The notes beneath the pieces were generated by a model, which saw only the letters and a list, made by a program, of their open reading frames with translations, was not told the DNA's origin and ran no database searches. The translations under genes and the position numbers were made by a program. Positions 5,023 through 5,045 of a stretch of 5,045 nt of DNA are shown here, one piece after another. Numbering within the stretch: the first letter of the stretch is position 1; each line of letters begins with the position of its first letter. This DNA is from Bryobacterales bacterium (lineage in GTDB: Bacteria > Acidobacteriota > Terriglobia > Bryobacterales > Bryobacteraceae), in NCBI GenBank assembly GCA_003164075.1, contig PLRZ01000248.1, positions 3,710 through 8,754 on the forward strand, given 5' to 3'.

Positions 5023-5045
5023 AACCGCTTGCTCACGCGCGCGGC
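5023..5045 (-). repeat. Dispersed inverted-repeat element, copy 3 (partial, cut by window end)
   Basis: The last 23 bases, read on the minus strand, match 3365-3387 of copy 1 at 21 of 23 positions, including the arm AGCAAGCGGTT. This copy is therefore in the opposite orientation to copy 1 and belongs to the same subtype (arm AGCAAGCGGTT), whereas copy 2 has AGGGAGCGGTT. The rest lies beyond the window. Confidence 0.65.

Noticed and set aside
5002..5045. ATG at 5002 with AAGGAG at 4986-4991 as the start of a new gene
   Set aside because: The frame is open for only 14 codons to the window edge and runs into repeat copy 3, so it cannot be supported from this window.

Overview
The window is a GC-rich bacterial chromosome segment carrying a conserved housekeeping cluster for protein targeting, ribosome assembly and tRNA modification. 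All genes are on the + strand. The order is ffh, rpsP, khpA, rimM, trmD, rplS, rnhB, then a small unrecognised membrane protein. This order is widespread in bacteria. The protein sequences, together with an intergenic inverted repeat I associate from memory with Candidatus Solibacter-type genomes, suggest an acidobacterium. That placement is an inference, not proven here. I see no phage, IS, CRISPR, tRNA or rRNA genes.

Layout. Positions 1-33 may be the tail of an upstream gene ending two bases before ffh. Ffh (36-1391) is complete. A 69-nt gap with a hairpin leads to rpsP (1461-1718). A 106-nt gap contains two mutually exclusive potential stems, one abutting the khpA Shine-Dalgarno sequence. 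khpA (1825-2055), rimM (2052-2576) and trmD (2573-3265) form a chain with two 4-base stop/start overlaps, both using GTG starts. A 219-nt gap separates trmD from rplS. It holds a copy of the dispersed inverted repeat, a foldable G/C-rich leader and a possible -10 element, so rplS may be transcribed or regulated apart from trmD. rplS (3485-3835) is followed 13 nt later by rnhB (3849-4535), which overlaps the membrane-protein gene (4532-4861) by ATGA. The last 184 nt appear mostly non-coding, with a well-formed copy of the repeat, a second hairpin, and part of a third repeat copy in opposite orientation at the window edge.

Functionally, Ffh targets nascent membrane and secreted proteins. S16 and L19 are ribosomal proteins. 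RimM matures the 30S subunit and binds S19. KhpA is a small RNA-binding protein. TrmD makes m1G37 in tRNA and so guards the reading frame. RNase HII removes ribonucleotides from DNA. No large undescribed system is visible. The points worth a second look are the repeat family, a beta-clamp-like motif at the RNase HII C-terminus, possible RNA control before khpA and rplS, and the unknown membrane protein coupled to rnhB.
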